From a bacterium (GTDB lineage: Bacteria > Acidobacteriota > Thermoanaerobaculia > Multivoradales > JAHEKO01), in assembly GCA_024224155.1 (NCBI GenBank), contig JAAENP010000154.1, forward strand, positions 124,001 to 188,000: a DNA stretch of 64,000 bases, in the 5' to 3' direction. Of the stretch, positions 1 to 8,996 are shown in pieces (the first letter of the stretch is position 1; each line of letters starts with the position of its first letter). The notes beneath the pieces are model-generated. The model ran no database searches. It was not told where the DNA came from and saw only the letters and a list, made by a program, of their open reading frames with translations. Position numbers and translations under genes: made by a program.

Positions 1-5
1 AAGCT

Positions 6-1061
6 ATGAGAGTCATACAACACGTCGATCCAACCGGGAGCGCGATGGTCGCCCGAGTGCCGTCGAGCGGTACCGCGGCCATCGAGCTCGGCAGTCAGCT
101 AGTCGTCGAAGAGAGCCAGCAGGCGGTGTTTTTCCGTGATGGCAAGGCCCTCGACACCTTCGGCCCGGGCCGGCACACGCTGGCCACCATGAACCTGCCG
201 CTTCTGGGCAAGATCCTGGGCATTCCGTTCGAGGGCAAGTCGCCGTTTCAGGTGGCGGTCGTCTTTGTCTCGACCAAGACGTTTCTGGATCTGAAATGGG
301 GCACCAAGGAGCCGGTGGCCTATCGGGACAAAGAGCTGTCCATGGTTCGCTTGCGGGCGTTCGGCAAGTTCGCGGTTCGGATCAACAACGCCCAGCAGTT
401 CGTCAACGAGATCGTCGGCACCCAGGGCGTCTACACGACGGATGGCGTAGAGGCCTATTTCAAGGACGTTATCGTCGCTCGGCTCACGGATCTGCTGGGT
501 GAGAACCTGGACTCGATCTTCGACCTCCCCAAGCTCTACGACGAGCTCGCCATGGGTCTCAAGGCTCGAGTCAGTGAAGACTTCGGCAAGTTCGGGATCG
601 ATCTCGTCGACCTCTTTCTGGGAGCGATCACGCCTCCCGAGGACGTTCAGAAGCAGATCGACGAGCGCGGCGGCATGGAGGCCGTCGGCGACATGAACGC
701 CTACCTCAAGTTCAAGGCTGCCCAGGCGATGGGTGACGCCGCCAAGCAGAGCGGTGGCGAGGCGGGTGGAGGAGTCGGGGCCGGCCTGGGTGTGGGAATG
801 GGCGCCGGCATGGGCATGATGCTGCCCCAGATGATGAAAGAGGCGATGGCGACAGGCGGCGGCGCCGGAGCTCCGGGGGGCGGGCAGACTTCCCCTCCGG
901 CTTCCCCGGCTGCCTCGGCTCCCGAATCCGCCGGAGCTGCGGCGGCAGCCGGAGCGGCGGTGGTGACCGGAGGCGCAGCTAAGTTCTGTCATCAGTGTGG
1001 CGGCACTCTTCCGGACGGCGCGAATTTCTGTCCGGGTTGCGGCACCAAGGTCGCGGGCTAG
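6..1061 (+). CDS. SPFH-domain protein with C-terminal zinc ribbon (YdjI-like)
   Basis: Membrane-associated scaffold-type protein. Residues 1-230 read as an SPFH/virion-core-like domain (opening VIQHVDPTGSAMVARVP, then LVVEESQQAVFFRDGKAL). A long Gly/Met/Ala/Pro-rich linker follows at about 245-325, and a zinc ribbon closes the protein (CHQCGG ... CPGCG, about 328-347). Related proteins usually carry 8-12 more residues before this ATG. The frame is open to the left edge of the window, so the true start may lie outside it. First gene of a four-gene operon with three further zinc-ribbon proteins. In Bacillus, YdjI (SPFH) works with the zinc-ribbon proteins YdjG/YdjH at the membrane, and a similar membrane-stress or scaffold role is an inference here. 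Family call is good; function is uncertain. Confidence 0.8.
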   Translation: MRVIQHVDPTGSAMVARVPSSGTAAIELGSQLVVEESQQAVFFRDGKALDTFGPGRHTLATMNLPLLGKILGIPFEGKSPFQVAVVFVSTKTFLDLKWGTKEPVAYRDKELSMVRLRAFGKFAVRINNAQQFVNEIVGTQGVYTTDGVEAYFKDVIVARLTDLLGENLDSIFDLPKLYDELAMGLKARVSEDFGKFGIDLVDLFLGAITPPEDVQKQIDERGGMEAVGDMNAYLKFKAAQAMGDAAKQSGGEAGGGVGAGLGVGMGAGMGMMLPQMMKEAMATGGGAGAPGGGQTSPPASPAASAPESAGAAAAAGAAVVTGGAAKFCHQCGGTLPDGANFCPGCGTKVAG

Positions 1062-1123
1062 CCGACATAGTGTTCCGACCGCTCTCGATGTGACAACGAA
1101 ATTGCCGCACGGGACGCTGGAGC

Positions 1124-1900
1124 GTGGTAGCTCAGGTCGATAGCGAGCCACCGCAGGTAACCTGCCCCCAGTGCGGCGGGGAGAACTCGCTGCGCTCGGG
1201 GGAAAGCTTCTTTGCCTGTGCTTTCTGCGGAACGACCCTCTTTCTCGACCGTTCGGCGATCGTCGCTCACTATCGACTGCCCCGGCTCGTCGATCGGAAG
1301 CAGGCGCAAGCTGCTCTGCGCCGGTGGATGGCGGGCAACGACACGGTCAAGGACCTGGATCGCAAGAGCAAGATATCGGCAATCGATGCGGTGACATTCC
1401 CGATGTGGTTGTTTCGCTGGCGCAAGGGGAAACGCGAATCGGTGACCGTCGAGCCGGCGGCTCCGACCCCGATGCCGGTGCTGGCGGATCTTTCCATTCC
1501 AGCGGGAAAGCTCGATCCGTACGATGGTGCGGAGGAGGGCGCAGAGGCGGTGCCGGTCGCAATCCCGCTCGAGACCGCCAGAGGCTGGGTCGAGCAGCGT
1601 GGGGTGACCGCCGATGAGGTGACCGAAGTGGCGCTGGTCGAGATTCCGCTCTGGCGTGCGAGCTACGAATACTCGGGCGAGACTTTTTTCTCGATCGTCG
1701 AGGGATCCACGGGACGCGTTCTGGCCTCGGTCTTTCCGGAGAAGGCGGAGAGTCCGTACATCTTGGTGGCGGTTCTGGGCCTGATTCTGTTCGGTATCGA
1801 GGGTTTGATCATCACCAACCCCTTCCTGAAGCTGGTGGCCTACGCCTTGACCGGCGTGCCGCTGCTGTTCCTGGCTTGGTTGGTTACCCGGAAGGTATGA
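1124..1900 (+). CDS. Zinc-ribbon membrane protein A of the SPFH operon
   Basis: Predicted 258-residue protein with GTG start. A four-cysteine zinc ribbon lies near the N-terminus (CPQCGG at about 14-19, CAFCG at about 32-36). A central domain contains the pattern LRRWM...DLDRKSKI...FPMWLFRW. Two hydrophobic helices at the C-terminus (about 208-255) should anchor it in the membrane with the ribbon in the cytoplasm. Its stop codon overlaps the next gene's ATG (ATGA), so the two are translationally coupled. It shares its plan with the following gene (ribbon, central domain, C-terminal helix pair), suggesting an old duplication. No enzymatic motif is visible. The zinc ribbon may mediate protein contact rather than nucleic-acid binding; that is inference. 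Confidence 0.75.
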   Translation: MVAQVDSEPPQVTCPQCGGENSLRSGESFFACAFCGTTLFLDRSAIVAHYRLPRLVDRKQAQAALRRWMAGNDTVKDLDRKSKISAIDAVTFPMWLFRWRKGKRESVTVEPAAPTPMPVLADLSIPAGKLDPYDGAEEGAEAVPVAIPLETARGWVEQRGVTADEVTEVALVEIPLWRASYEYSGETFFSIVEGSTGRVLASVFPEKAESPYILVAVLGLILFGIEGLIITNPFLKLVAYALTGVPLLFLAWLVTRKV

Positions 1901-2991
1901 GCGAGCCCGCTGAATCTCCCGCGAGGGACTCCGACCAGATCGAGGAAGTCCCCCATCGGCTTTCGGATCGCGTCGAAGGCCTGACGTGTCCCAACTGCGG
2001 CGGTACCCTCGACGTCGCCAGCGGCCTGCGCGTCGTCTTTTGCGAATTCTGCCGTACGCCGTTGCTGGCGGCGAGAGAAGTAGGAGTCCGGCGCTTTGCG
2101 GTCGAGCCTCAGATCGGCGCCGACCGAGCTCGGGCCGTGGCCCGAGAGTGGCTCGGCAAGGGCATGCGCAAGGATCCCAAGTTGCGTCGACAGGCCCGGC
2201 TCGCCGAAAGCTTGCTCTGCTTTCTGCCGTTCTTTCGAGTTCAGGCCGACTGTCTCGGAGTCGCGTTGGGAACGGAGCTGCGTAGGCGAACGGTCGGCTC
2301 GGGGAAGAACCGCCGGGTCGAGACCTATGAGGTCGACGTCGAAAGAAAAGTCGGCAAGAGCCATGATCGCACCTATCCCGCGGTCGACGTCTCGGAGTGG
2401 GGCATTCGTCGCGTCAACCTGGTCGGAGATCCGCTGGTGCCCTTCGAGGCCAGCCTCCTGAGTCGGCTGGGCATGGTGTTCGAGCCCACCGGCTCAGAGC
2501 AGACGGTATTTCAGGCTGCGCTGGCGCAGTTCAAGACCTCGACCGATCCCGCCGCGGGGCTCAAGAAAGTGCGCTTCAAGTTTCTCGAGACCTTGAGAGA
2601 GCGGCTGTCGGTCGTCTACTACCCGGTCTGGGTCGTTCGCTATCACTACAGGAATCGGGCGTACCAGATCCTCGTCGACGCGGAGGATGCCTCGTTGGCC
2701 TACGGCAAGGCGCCGGGTAACGACTTCTTTCGGGCCGCGATGTTGGTTCTCACCGAGGCGGTGGTGGTATTTGCCGTCACGACGCTGGTGCAGGTCGTCG
2801 GAGAGGGCTCGTGCGGAGCGATCGCGTTTCTGGGCGCATTCGCCCTGGGGATCCTGGGTTGGGGTTGGAAGCACTTTCGTTACGGAGGTGTCGTGATCGA
2901 AGGCTCGGGGGTGGTCCGGGAAGAGCGCTCGTCTCTGGGCGGGCTCGGTCGAGCGCTCCAGCGACATCGAAGTGGAGGTGCCCGCGCGTGA
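1897..2991 (+). CDS. Zinc-ribbon membrane protein B of the SPFH operon
   Basis: Predicted 364-residue protein. ATG 1897 is chosen because it overlaps the upstream stop (ATGA) and has GGAAGG just before it. N-terminal zinc ribbon (CPNCGG, CEFCR at about residues 31-56), then a region with the AREWLGKGMRKDPKL pattern that matches the equivalent part of the preceding protein. A domain of about 150 residues ends in the segment VVYYPVWVVRYHYRNRAYQI. Two C-terminal hydrophobic helices follow (about 285-330), then a short basic tail. The stop overlaps the GTG of the next gene. Unknown function; probably forms a membrane complex with the neighbouring SPFH protein. Confidence 0.75.
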   Translation: MSEPAESPARDSDQIEEVPHRLSDRVEGLTCPNCGGTLDVASGLRVVFCEFCRTPLLAAREVGVRRFAVEPQIGADRARAVAREWLGKGMRKDPKLRRQARLAESLLCFLPFFRVQADCLGVALGTELRRRTVGSGKNRRVETYEVDVERKVGKSHDRTYPAVDVSEWGIRRVNLVGDPLVPFEASLLSRLGMVFEPTGSEQTVFQAALAQFKTSTDPAAGLKKVRFKFLETLRERLSVVYYPVWVVRYHYRNRAYQILVDAEDASLAYGKAPGNDFFRAAMLVLTEAVVVFAVTTLVQVVGEGSCGAIAFLGAFALGILGWGWKHFRYGGVVIEGSGVVREERSSLGGLGRALQRHRSGGARA

Positions 2992-3614
2992 GGGCCTCCG
3001 GATTCGGCCTCGTGCCCCTCGACTGCCCGACCTGCGGCGCCGCCCTGGCCGCCGCCGGCGAAGATGTCGTGTTCTACTGCACCGCCTGCCGCAACGGCTA
3101 TCGTTACCAGGTCGAAGAGCCCCACCTCGTGCCGCTCGAGGTGCAATTCGTAGCCGCCGCCAACATCGCGGCGGAGCGGTACATGCCGTTCTGGGTTCTC
3201 GAGGCCCGGGTGGAGGTTCGCCGGCAGTCGGGTCGTGGCATGCCGAGCCTGATCCATGCGTTCTTCGGCGGTGGCGGTGAGGAGCGCGCGGGGGAGGGCA
3301 CCTTCGTGGTTCCGGCCTTTCGAGCCGATTTGGACGCGACCGTGGAGCTGGTCCGGCGCTACACCGAGGCCTTTCCGGGTCTCGATCAACTCCTGGGCGA
3401 AAAACTGACCGGAGGCTGCTTCGACGTAGCGGATGCCAGGAAGCTGGCTCACTTTGCGGTCGTTGCCGGGGAGGTGGACCAGAGAGGCGTGCTGCGCACC
3501 CTGGACTACTCGATGACCTTCGGTGAGGCGCGACTCCTGGGGGTTCCCTTCGCGCGGGATCGAGACGGCTGGAAGGATGCGGTTCACGGTATTCGCATTC
3601 AGGAACAAGGCTAG
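2988..3614 (+). CDS. Zinc-ribbon protein C of the SPFH operon
   Basis: Predicted 208-residue soluble protein. The GTG start at 2988 overlaps the previous stop (GTGA) and has GGAGGTG upstream. A zinc ribbon lies at about residues 13-36 (CPTCGA ... CTACRNGY). A beta-rich region follows with MPFWVLEARVEV, the same 'beta-strand with FW/PMW' theme seen in the two preceding proteins. No transmembrane segment is evident. It ends 14 bp before the E1 dehydrogenase gene, but that neighbour is metabolically unrelated. Function unknown; probably a peripheral partner of the membrane zinc-ribbon proteins. Confidence 0.72.
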   Translation: MRASGFGLVPLDCPTCGAALAAAGEDVVFYCTACRNGYRYQVEEPHLVPLEVQFVAAANIAAERYMPFWVLEARVEVRRQSGRGMPSLIHAFFGGGGEERAGEGTFVVPAFRADLDATVELVRRYTEAFPGLDQLLGEKLTGGCFDVADARKLAHFAVVAGEVDQRGVLRTLDYSMTFGEARLLGVPFARDRDGWKDAVHGIRIQEQG

Positions 3615-3628
3615 AATCCCCGCTTGCC

Positions 3629-5677
3629 ATGACCCCGAACCCTGCCCTGCTTCGCTATGCCTTCATGCGGCTGACGCGAGACCTCGATGCGAGATTCGAG
3701 TCGCTGCTGCTGACCGGTCGCGTCTCGAAGTGGTACAGCTCGATCGGCACCGAGGCCACTACCGTGCCGGCGGGGCTCGCACTTCTGCCGGGCGACGTGC
3801 TGTGCACGCTCCACAGGGATCTGGGCGCCATCTTGACGACCTATCTGGATCCGGCCCGGACCTTTCCAGGGCTCGGCTTCGGGGTGCCGGACGGCCGCAG
3901 GCCCGACCCGGTCGAGTTGCTCGAGCGCCTGGCCTGCCAGCTGCTGGGCAAGGCGCGGGGCTTCTCCGGGGGCTTCGAGCGGTCCTTTCATTACGGCTAT
4001 CTGGCACCCGAAGCCGGGATTCGACATGTCGGCATGATCAGTCACCTGGGTGCGATGATCCCGGTCGCCGCGGGCTGTGCCTTTGCCCTCAAGCACGAGG
4101 GATCCGACCGCGTCGCGCTCAACTTCATCGGTGACGGCGGCACCTCGACCGGCGACTTTCACGAGGGCCTCAACATGGCGGCTGTCTGGCGGCTGCCGCT
4201 GGTGCTGATCATCGAGAACAACCGCTATGCGTTCTCGACGCCCGCCGAGTCCCAGTACGCCGCGGAACGGTTGAGCGATCGCGGACGTGGCTACGGAATC
4301 GCGGCCGAGACCGTGGACGGCAACGACCCCGACCTGATGGCCAAGGCTCTGGCGCGAGCCGTGAATCGCGCGCGTTCCGGCGACGGCCCCACCCTGATCG
4401 AAGCCGTGCTGGGGCGAATGCGAGGCCACAGCGAGGGCGACGATTCCTTGAAGGTCGTTCCCCAACGGGAGCTGGATGCCTATCTGTCCGAGGATCCGGT
4501 TCCGGCCTATGCGCAGCGGCTGCACCTGTCGGGGTTTCTCGACTTCGAGATTCTGGAGAAGATCGAGCAGCGGTGTGACTTCTTGATCGAGGCGGCTCTC
4601 GCGGCCGCGAATGCGGCTGAGCTGCCCGACCCCAAGACGGCCAGGCGCCCCGCGCTAGCGCCCGCCCCGGAGCCGGAGCCGAGCTCGATCGCCGCGGCAT
4701 CGGACGAGACCGTGGCCTACGTCGATGCAATTCGTCTCGCGCTCACCGAAGAGATGGAGCTGGACGATCGAGTCATTCTCCTCGGACAGGACATCGGGCG
4801 CTTCGAAGGTGCGTTTCGGGTGACTCGTGGGCTTCACGAGCGCTGGCCGAGACGGGTCCTCGACACACCGATCGCCGAGAGCGGCACGATCGGAATTGCC
4901 GTCGGCGCGGCGTTGCTCGGCTATCGAGTGGTGGTCGAGATGCAGTTTGCCGACTTTGTCTCGTGCGGCTTCAACCAGATCGTCAACGTCGCGGCCAAGC
5001 TCTTCTACCGCTGGCAAGTGCCGTGTCCAATCGTGGTCCGCCTACCCTCGGGCGGCGGAGTCGGCGCCGGCGCCTTCCATTCCCAGAACCCGGAGGCTTG
5101 GTTCAGTCATGTCGCCGGACTCAAGGTGGTCTGTCCGGCGAGCGCACAGGACGCTCGCGCTTTGCTGAAGGCCGCGATACGTGACCCCAATCCGGTGATT
5201 TTCTGCGAGCACAAATTCCTCTACCGCCGGATCAAGGAAAGGCTGCCTGGAGAGTGGGAGGTGGCCCCTATCGGGTCGGCGGTGGTGCGGAGGCCGGGCA
5301 AGGACCTGACGCTGATCGGCTACGGCGCCAGCACGTGGACCTGCATCGAGGCCGCCGAGCAACTGGCCGCAGAAGGCGCCGGTGACGTCGAGGTGATCGA
5401 CTTGAGAAGCCTGGTGCCCTTGGACTGGCCGACGATCGAGGCCTCGGTTCGCCGGACGTCCCGTGCGGTTGTCGTCCACGAGGCCCAGCGCACGAGCGGC
5501 TTCGGAGCCGAGGTCGTGGCCGCGATCTCCGAACGGGCTTTCGCATGGCTCGACGCGCCGGTGGTGCGCGTCGCCTATCCCGACCTGCCGGTGCCGTATG
5601 CTCGCAATCTCGAGCGGGAGCTTCTGCCGTCCGCCGAGCGAGTCGTTTCCGCGGTGAAGGAAGTTCTCGCCTATTAG
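3629..5677 (+). CDS. Fused alpha/beta E1 component of a 2-oxoacid dehydrogenase
   Basis: Thiamine-diphosphate-dependent decarboxylase subunit of a pyruvate or branched-chain 2-oxoacid dehydrogenase complex. Residues 1-330 are E1-alpha, with the ThDP-binding motif starting GDGGTSTGDF at 168 and closing with ENN at 196-198. A Pro/Ala-rich linker (about 335-360) leads into E1-beta (about 362-682), with the GQDIGRFEGAF and ESGTIGIAVGAALLGYRVVVE segments, split here only by the linker. In many bacteria the two halves are separate genes; a single 682-residue chain is less common. No E2 or E3 gene is adjacent, so substrate specificity cannot be read. The lack of an N-terminal extension resembles branched-chain or acetoin types more than AceE. 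Confidence 0.88.
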   Translation: MTPNPALLRYAFMRLTRDLDARFESLLLTGRVSKWYSSIGTEATTVPAGLALLPGDVLCTLHRDLGAILTTYLDPARTFPGLGFGVPDGRRPDPVELLERLACQLLGKARGFSGGFERSFHYGYLAPEAGIRHVGMISHLGAMIPVAAGCAFALKHEGSDRVALNFIGDGGTSTGDFHEGLNMAAVWRLPLVLIIENNRYAFSTPAESQYAAERLSDRGRGYGIAAETVDGNDPDLMAKALARAVNRARSGDGPTLIEAVLGRMRGHSEGDDSLKVVPQRELDAYLSEDPVPAYAQRLHLSGFLDFEILEKIEQRCDFLIEAALAAANAAELPDPKTARRPALAPAPEPEPSSIAAASDETVAYVDAIRLALTEEMELDDRVILLGQDIGRFEGAFRVTRGLHERWPRRVLDTPIAESGTIGIAVGAALLGYRVVVEMQFADFVSCGFNQIVNVAAKLFYRWQVPCPIVVRLPSGGGVGAGAFHSQNPEAWFSHVAGLKVVCPASAQDARALLKAAIRDPNPVIFCEHKFLYRRIKERLPGEWEVAPIGSAVVRRPGKDLTLIGYGASTWTCIEAAEQLAAEGAGDVEVIDLRSLVPLDWPTIEASVRRTSRAVVVHEAQRTSGFGAEVVAAISERAFAWLDAPVVRVAYPDLPVPYARNLERELLPSAERVVSAVKEVLAY

Positions 5678-5697
5678 CTCGCCTGCCGTGGCAGCGG

Positions 5698-6321
5698 CTA
5701 CTCGGCCGGCTCTTCGGCCGGCGAGCCAGCGGAGCCAGCGGAGGCATCGGAGGTGTCGGAGTCGGCGAGGTCGTAACCCAACCACAGGAACGCGATTGGA
5801 CGGCCGTTGGTGTACATCGGCCCGGCGAGCTCGATCGAACCTTCGACGGTGCCGTCGCGGGTGGTGAGCTCGGTGGTGGCCAATGCCCAGTCGCCTCGCT
5901 CGTCGACCCGTCCCGTGCGAGCCATCTTCTCGTCACTCGAAGCCAGGATCAGGCCGGCGGGCGTCAGAATGTGGACGAAGCTCACTCGAGAGTCTTCGAG
6001 CAGATTGCTCTTGGCTCGATTGGCGTAGTTGCCCCAGCGCGAAGCGACGGCCGAGCGAACGCCGGCCTCGAAGGCATGGAAGACCGCTTCGGCTTCGCGA
6101 ACCCGGTATTCGTGCGAGCGCCGTTCGAAGTCAGCGCCGAGCTCTTCCGTGATTCGGCGCTGCTCTTCGGCCGCGGTGGCAATCTTGGCGTCGAACTCGG
6201 CCTCCAGCCGCCCACGATGGCGTTCGACCCGACTCCCGGACCAGAGAACGGTCCCCGCCAGAAGCAGCAGGAACACCACCACGGTAACCGTCTCCCAAAG
6301 AACGCGCTCTGCAGTTGCCAT
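5698..6321 (-). CDS. Membrane-anchored sensor-like protein, single TM plus extracytoplasmic domain
   Basis: Predicted 207 residues. One N-terminal transmembrane helix (about 8-28), a charged coiled coil (about 30-95, rich in E, R, A, Q), then a compact alpha/beta region at about 110-185 (SFVHILTPAGLILASS ... GSIELAGPMY) that resembles a small Cache/PAS-type ligand domain. The tail is Ser/Ala/Glu-rich. No kinase or methyl-accepting module is attached. It converges with the E1 gene and lies downstream of argS on the same strand, 117 bp away. Role unknown; the sensor resemblance is by pattern only. Confidence 0.6.
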   Translation of the reverse strand: MATAERVLWETVTVVVFLLLLAGTVLWSGSRVERHRGRLEAEFDAKIATAAEEQRRITEELGADFERRSHEYRVREAEAVFHAFEAGVRSAVASRWGNYANRAKSNLLEDSRVSFVHILTPAGLILASSDEKMARTGRVDERGDWALATTELTTRDGTVEGSIELAGPMYTNGRPIAFLWLGYDLADSDTSDASAGSAGSPAEEPAE

Positions 6322-6438
6322 TCCGAACTCAGACTCTTAGAAATGCCGTAGCGCGGCGAAGTGTACCATCGGCTCGCGTCTTAGAGATCGCCCCGCGGGT
6401 GCCGAGACCAGGGCAACGCGGTGGGCGGCACCCCCGGC

Positions 6439-8358
6439 CTACATTCGCTCCGGTATCGGCAGTCCCATCAGGTCGGTCATGACACGCAGCCCCTTGGCGA
6501 AGATCTGGGCGGTGGCCAGGCGCGTGGCGCGTCGCTTCGCGTCCGGCTCCTGAAGGATCGGGTGGCGATGGTAGATGGCGTTGAACTTCTGGGCCAGCTC
6601 GAGCGCGAACCGGGCGATCTGGGAGAGCTCGAGTGCCTCTACGGCTGCCTCTGTTCGATCTTGGAGCTCGGCGACCGAGAAGATGAGCTCCCAGAGATCG
6701 TCCTCCCAAAGCTCTCCCGGCAGCGAAGTCGCGCTCTCGGGGCTGACCTCGTCTGCCAGCTTCTCTTCACGCAGCCTTCGGAAGATGTTCGCCGCCCGAA
6801 CCAGGGAGTACTGCAGGTACGGTCCCGAATCGCCCTCGAAGCTGAGCGCTTCGTCGAAGTCGAAGGCGATGACCCGGTTGGTCGTGGTCTTGATCATGAA
6901 AAAGCGCAGGGCCGCGGTGGCGATGGCGCGGGCTCGGCTGTCGAGCTCGTCGGGTGGTGGCTCACTGTCTCGGGCCATGATCTCTTCCCGGCTCTTGGCT
7001 TCGAGCCGATCGATCAGATCGTCGGCCTTGACCCCGATTCCCTTCCGGCCGGACATTTCGAGACGCTTGCCGTCTCCGGCGACCTCGCCCTGCCCGAGTT
7101 GCTCCGCCGCCGCTGCCGAGAGCGCCACCATCTCGTAAGCAAAGTGAACCGAACGCGCGGCCTCCTCGGTGTGGTGCAATCTCTCGAGACCTGCGCGAAC
7201 GACTTTCTGCAGATAGCTCTGCCGCTTGTCGATCACGTTGATGACCCGGTGGCCTCCGCCGAACTCCGGATGATCGTCCACGCCGTCGAGAACGGATTCC
7301 CAGACTTCTTCTTCCCGCCAGTAGCGGTAGCCGAAATCCAGCCCGAGAAGGCCGAACTTCCAGAGCTGATAGGCGATGTCCTTGCCGACGTAGGTCACCG
7401 TGCCGTCCGATCGGACGATGATCTTGTCGGGATCTTCCAGACCGGCGAACTCGGAACTCTCGGAGAGGGGCATCAGCCAGCAGCCCGAGTTCTTGCCTTC
7501 GGTCTCGAGCCGAATCGCGCCTTCTTTCTTGAGGCGCTCGAAGGCCGCATGAAAGAAATCGAGTAGCAGGATCACGCTCTCCCGGGTGATGAGGTCGTAG
7601 TCGACCCCGATTCTGCGCATGGTGCGCAGATGGCGTGACACGATCCGGCGGGCGATCAGCCTGCCGACCTCCGCCCGGGGACCGCTGCCGGACTCGATCT
7701 CGTGCAGGGTCCGGCGTCGAAGCTCGGCGCGCTTGGCGTCCTCTTCGTACCAGCGGCCGACTTCCGCGTAGAGATCCCAGCAGGTGAAGTCGAAGGGCTC
7801 CGGCAGGTCCCGTATCTCATCGATGCCAAGGCCCCGGAGGTCGACAAAACCGACAACCACGTCGGCCAGCTGCACTCCGGTGTCGTCGATGTAGTTCTGG
7901 ACCTCCACCGGTCGTCCCAGCGCCCGCTGAGCTCGTACCAGAACGTCGCCCAGAACGGCATTGCGGAGATGGCCGATGTGCGCGGCCTTGTTCGGGTTGA
8001 TGTTCGTGTGCTCGACGATGGTCTTCTCGGCAGGCTCCGGCGGCGGCGAGATCAGGGCTTCCTTGATCAGCGCGGCAGCCAAACGTCCGCGGTCGAGATA
8101 GAAATTCAGAAAGCCCGGTCCCTCGACCCGAACCTCGCGGACTCCCTCCGGCAACTCGAGTCCGGCCGCGATTTCCTCGCCAATCTGCCGCGGGTTCTTC
8201 TTGACCACCCGAGCCAGCTGCAGCGCTCCCGGGAAGGCCAGGTCACCGAGGTCGCGTCGGGGTGGAATCTCGGGCCTGGCCTGGTGAGGAATGCCGTAGA
8301 GGTCTTCTATTCTGCCCTCGATCCGCGAGGCCAGGGCATTGCGGATGGCCGTCAGCAT
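6439..8358 (-). CDS. argS: Arginyl-tRNA synthetase
   Basis: Charges tRNA-Arg with arginine in the cytoplasm. Class I synthetase: HIGH motif at residues 127-130 within NKAAHIGHLRN, and a KMSKS equivalent reading EMSGRKG in the middle of the protein. N-terminal Add1-like tRNA-binding domain (about 1-95) and C-terminal DALR anticodon-binding domain ending in GLPIPERM. ATG 8358 is preferred because it starts the conserved N-terminal domain (MLTAIRNAL); the frame stays open upstream to a TTG at 8439, which would add unconserved residues. At 639 residues it is slightly longer than usual but complete. It is divergent from the macro-domain gene, with a 95-bp shared intergenic region. Confidence 0.95.
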   Translation of the reverse strand: MLTAIRNALASRIEGRIEDLYGIPHQARPEIPPRRDLGDLAFPGALQLARVVKKNPRQIGEEIAAGLELPEGVREVRVEGPGFLNFYLDRGRLAAALIKEALISPPPEPAEKTIVEHTNINPNKAAHIGHLRNAVLGDVLVRAQRALGRPVEVQNYIDDTGVQLADVVVGFVDLRGLGIDEIRDLPEPFDFTCWDLYAEVGRWYEEDAKRAELRRRTLHEIESGSGPRAEVGRLIARRIVSRHLRTMRRIGVDYDLITRESVILLLDFFHAAFERLKKEGAIRLETEGKNSGCWLMPLSESSEFAGLEDPDKIIVRSDGTVTYVGKDIAYQLWKFGLLGLDFGYRYWREEEVWESVLDGVDDHPEFGGGHRVINVIDKRQSYLQKVVRAGLERLHHTEEAARSVHFAYEMVALSAAAAEQLGQGEVAGDGKRLEMSGRKGIGVKADDLIDRLEAKSREEIMARDSEPPPDELDSRARAIATAALRFFMIKTTTNRVIAFDFDEALSFEGDSGPYLQYSLVRAANIFRRLREEKLADEVSPESATSLPGELWEDDLWELIFSVAELQDRTEAAVEALELSQIARFALELAQKFNAIYHRHPILQEPDAKRRATRLATAQIFAKGLRVMTDLMGLPIPERM

Positions 8359-8453
8359 GGCGGCGGGGAGTCTATCCCATGGAATCAGCCGCTGCTTGGT
8401 ACCGGAACCGATGCTGATATCATTAAGGGCTCGCTGCAAAGGAAGTTCGCTGT

Positions 8454-8996
8454 ATGGGAAAGAATCACGTAAAGATCCAGCTCAACGGCACGCAGCTCGA
8501 GCTCCTCGAGGGAGATATTACCGAGCTCGACGTCGATGCTGTCGTAAACCCCGCCAACGCAGACCTTAAGCTGGGGGCTGGAGTTGCCGGCGCGATCCTC
8601 AAGAAGGGTGGCAAGTCGATTCAGAACGAGTGCAACCGCATCGGAGGCACCTCGGTGGGAACGGCGGTGATCACCGGGGCCGGCGAGCTCGACGCCAAGC
8701 ACGTCATTCACGCCGTCGGTCCGAAGATGGGCGAGGGCGACGAGGATCGAAAACTGTCTTCGGCGGTGCGTTCGGCGCTGGCGCTGGCAGACCGTCATGG
8801 GCTCAAGTCGATTGCCGTTCCGGCCATATCGACAGGAGTTTTCGGTGTGCCGACCGAACGTTGTGCCAGGGTGACGCTGACCGAGATCCACCGCTACCTG
8901 CAGGGCGGTACCAAGCTCGACCGCGTCGTCGTGTGCCTCTTCGACTCGGAGGTCTTCGGGACCTTCCGAAAAGAGCTCCGCCGCGGGTTCCGCTAG
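8454..8996 (+). CDS. Macro-domain protein (ADP-ribose-binding / deacetylase type)
   Basis: A stand-alone 180-residue macro domain. It shows the ADP-ribose-binding signatures VVNPANADLKLGAGVAGAI (about 30-49) and the glycine-rich loop STGVFGVP (about 125-132). Such proteins bind or hydrolyse ADP-ribose, O-acetyl-ADP-ribose or ADP-ribosylated targets. The first loop has NPANADLKLGAGV rather than the NAAN...GGGGVDGAI of the MacroD type, so it fits the TTHA0132-like branch better. SD AGGAAG lies 9 bp before ATG 8454. Its TAG overlaps the stop of the convergent gpmI gene in the sequence CTAG. Confidence 0.9.
   Translation: MGKNHVKIQLNGTQLELLEGDITELDVDAVVNPANADLKLGAGVAGAILKKGGKSIQNECNRIGGTSVGTAVITGAGELDAKHVIHAVGPKMGEGDEDRKLSSAVRSALALADRHGLKSIAVPAISTGVFGVPTERCARVTLTEIHRYLQGGTKLDRVVVCLFDSEVFGTFRKELRRGFR

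Noticed and set aside
6-3614. Phage or virion-core locus
   Set aside because: The SPFH family is sometimes labelled virion core protein, but no phage structural or replication gene is nearby and the partners are zinc-ribbon membrane proteins.
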